From assembly GCA_964398035.1 (NCBI GenBank), contig CAYNLI010000077.1:1-14667 (forward strand): a DNA stretch of 14,667 nucleotides, given 5' to 3'. The translations under genes were made by a program, and so were the position numbers. This stretch comes from Saonia sp964398035. GTDB taxonomy: Bacteria > Bacteroidota > Bacteroidia > Flavobacteriales > Flavobacteriaceae. The notes beneath the pieces are model-generated. The model worked only from the letters and a program-made list of their open reading frames with translations, had not been told where the DNA came from and made no database searches. Below, in pieces: positions 14,364 through 14,667 of the stretch; positions within the stretch are counted from its first letter, which is position 1, and each line of letters starts with the position of its first letter.

Positions 14364-14667
14364 ATGGATTTTCATCAAAAAGAAATATGCTTACCTAGAT
14401 ATAGAAGAGGTTTTCATTTAATCACTGATGTTATTGAGACTTCAATGCCAGAGATTGGACAAATACAGAAAGGGATGTTACAAGTTTTTATAAAGCATAC
14501 TTCTGCCAGTTTAACTATTAATGAAAATGCCGATCCAACGGTTAGGGAAGATTTTGAAAGTCATATGAATGTGATGGTTCCAGAGAATGCGCCATATTAT
14601 ATACATACGTATGAAGGACCTGATGACATGCCAGCACATATAAAAGCTTCATTGATGGGGGTTTCTG
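14364..14667 (+). CDS. YjbQ/UPF0047 family protein, partial (cut by window end)
   Basis: The first 101 codons of a gene that runs out of the window. From ATG 14364 it reads MDFHQKEICLPRYRRGFHLI, then VFIKHTSASLTINENADP and YEGPDDMPAHIKASLMG. These are the hallmark motifs of the YjbQ/UPF0047 family, which is usually about 140 residues long, so roughly the last quarter is missing. Conserved His residues in KHTSAS and AHIKAS form the metal-binding pocket in known structures. Homologues have been annotated as secondary thiamine-phosphate synthases because overexpression relieves thiamine auxotrophy; the physiological reaction is unsettled. Divergently transcribed from the HAD hydrolase gene with a 97-bp spacer. 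Confidence 0.92.
   Translation, partial: MDFHQKEICLPRYRRGFHLITDVIETSMPEIGQIQKGMLQVFIKHTSASLTINENADPTVREDFESHMNVMVPENAPYYIHTYEGPDDMPAHIKASLMGVS

Noticed and set aside
1..14667. CRISPR array, insertion sequence, prophage, riboswitch or defence system
   Set aside because: No spaced direct repeats, transposase or recombinase frames, terminal inverted repeats or conserved aptamer-like leaders were seen anywhere in the window.

Overview
The window looks like a chromosomal housekeeping segment of a Bacteroidota, most likely a member of the Flavobacteriaceae. The DNA is AT-rich and Shine-Dalgarno-like leaders are nearly absent. Several intergenic regions carry the Bacteroidota sigma-factor signature TAnnTTTG, in the best cases with TTG/TTTG 19-20 bp upstream. 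The family-specific traits also fit: a split two-subunit transketolase, a lipoprotein with an acidic post-Cys export-type signal, and a small outer-membrane beta-barrel. No insertion sequence, prophage, CRISPR array or defence system is visible.

Layout. 1-210: tRNA-Lys(TTT) on the minus strand and shikimate kinase (aroK) on the plus strand, with divergent promoters. 718-1625: a minus-strand pair encoding a phosphoribosyltransferase and an S4-domain RNA-binding protein (HslR-like); the phosphoribosyltransferase end overlaps the aroK end. 1705-2667: a surface-type FKBP lipoprotein with a calcium-repeat tail, closed by a strong bidirectional terminator shared with an outer-membrane beta-barrel gene (2775-3398, minus). 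3452-5282: the two transketolase subunits (minus). 5447-8530: tgt, an LptF/LptG permease and an EamA transporter, tightly packed on the plus strand; the EamA gene has an in-frame amber stop in its first membrane segment. 8594-9547: accA with a terminator. 9715-12553: dnaB followed by an exported protein with a glutamine-amidotransferase-like appearance and unknown function. 12580-13306: a decayed SAM methyltransferase (minus) with a nonsense codon and a frameshift. 13463-14266: a Cof-type HAD hydrolase (minus). 14364-end: the start of a YjbQ-family gene, cut by the window edge.

The genes serve central functions: aromatic amino-acid synthesis, the pentose phosphate pathway, queuosine tRNA modification, LPS transport, fatty-acid synthesis and replication. 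I found no convincing new multi-gene system. The points most worth checking are an SSB-like acidic tip (DDNDIPF) at the end of DnaB, a Tgt lacking all three zinc cysteines, the amber codon in the transporter, and the unknown exported protein downstream of dnaB.
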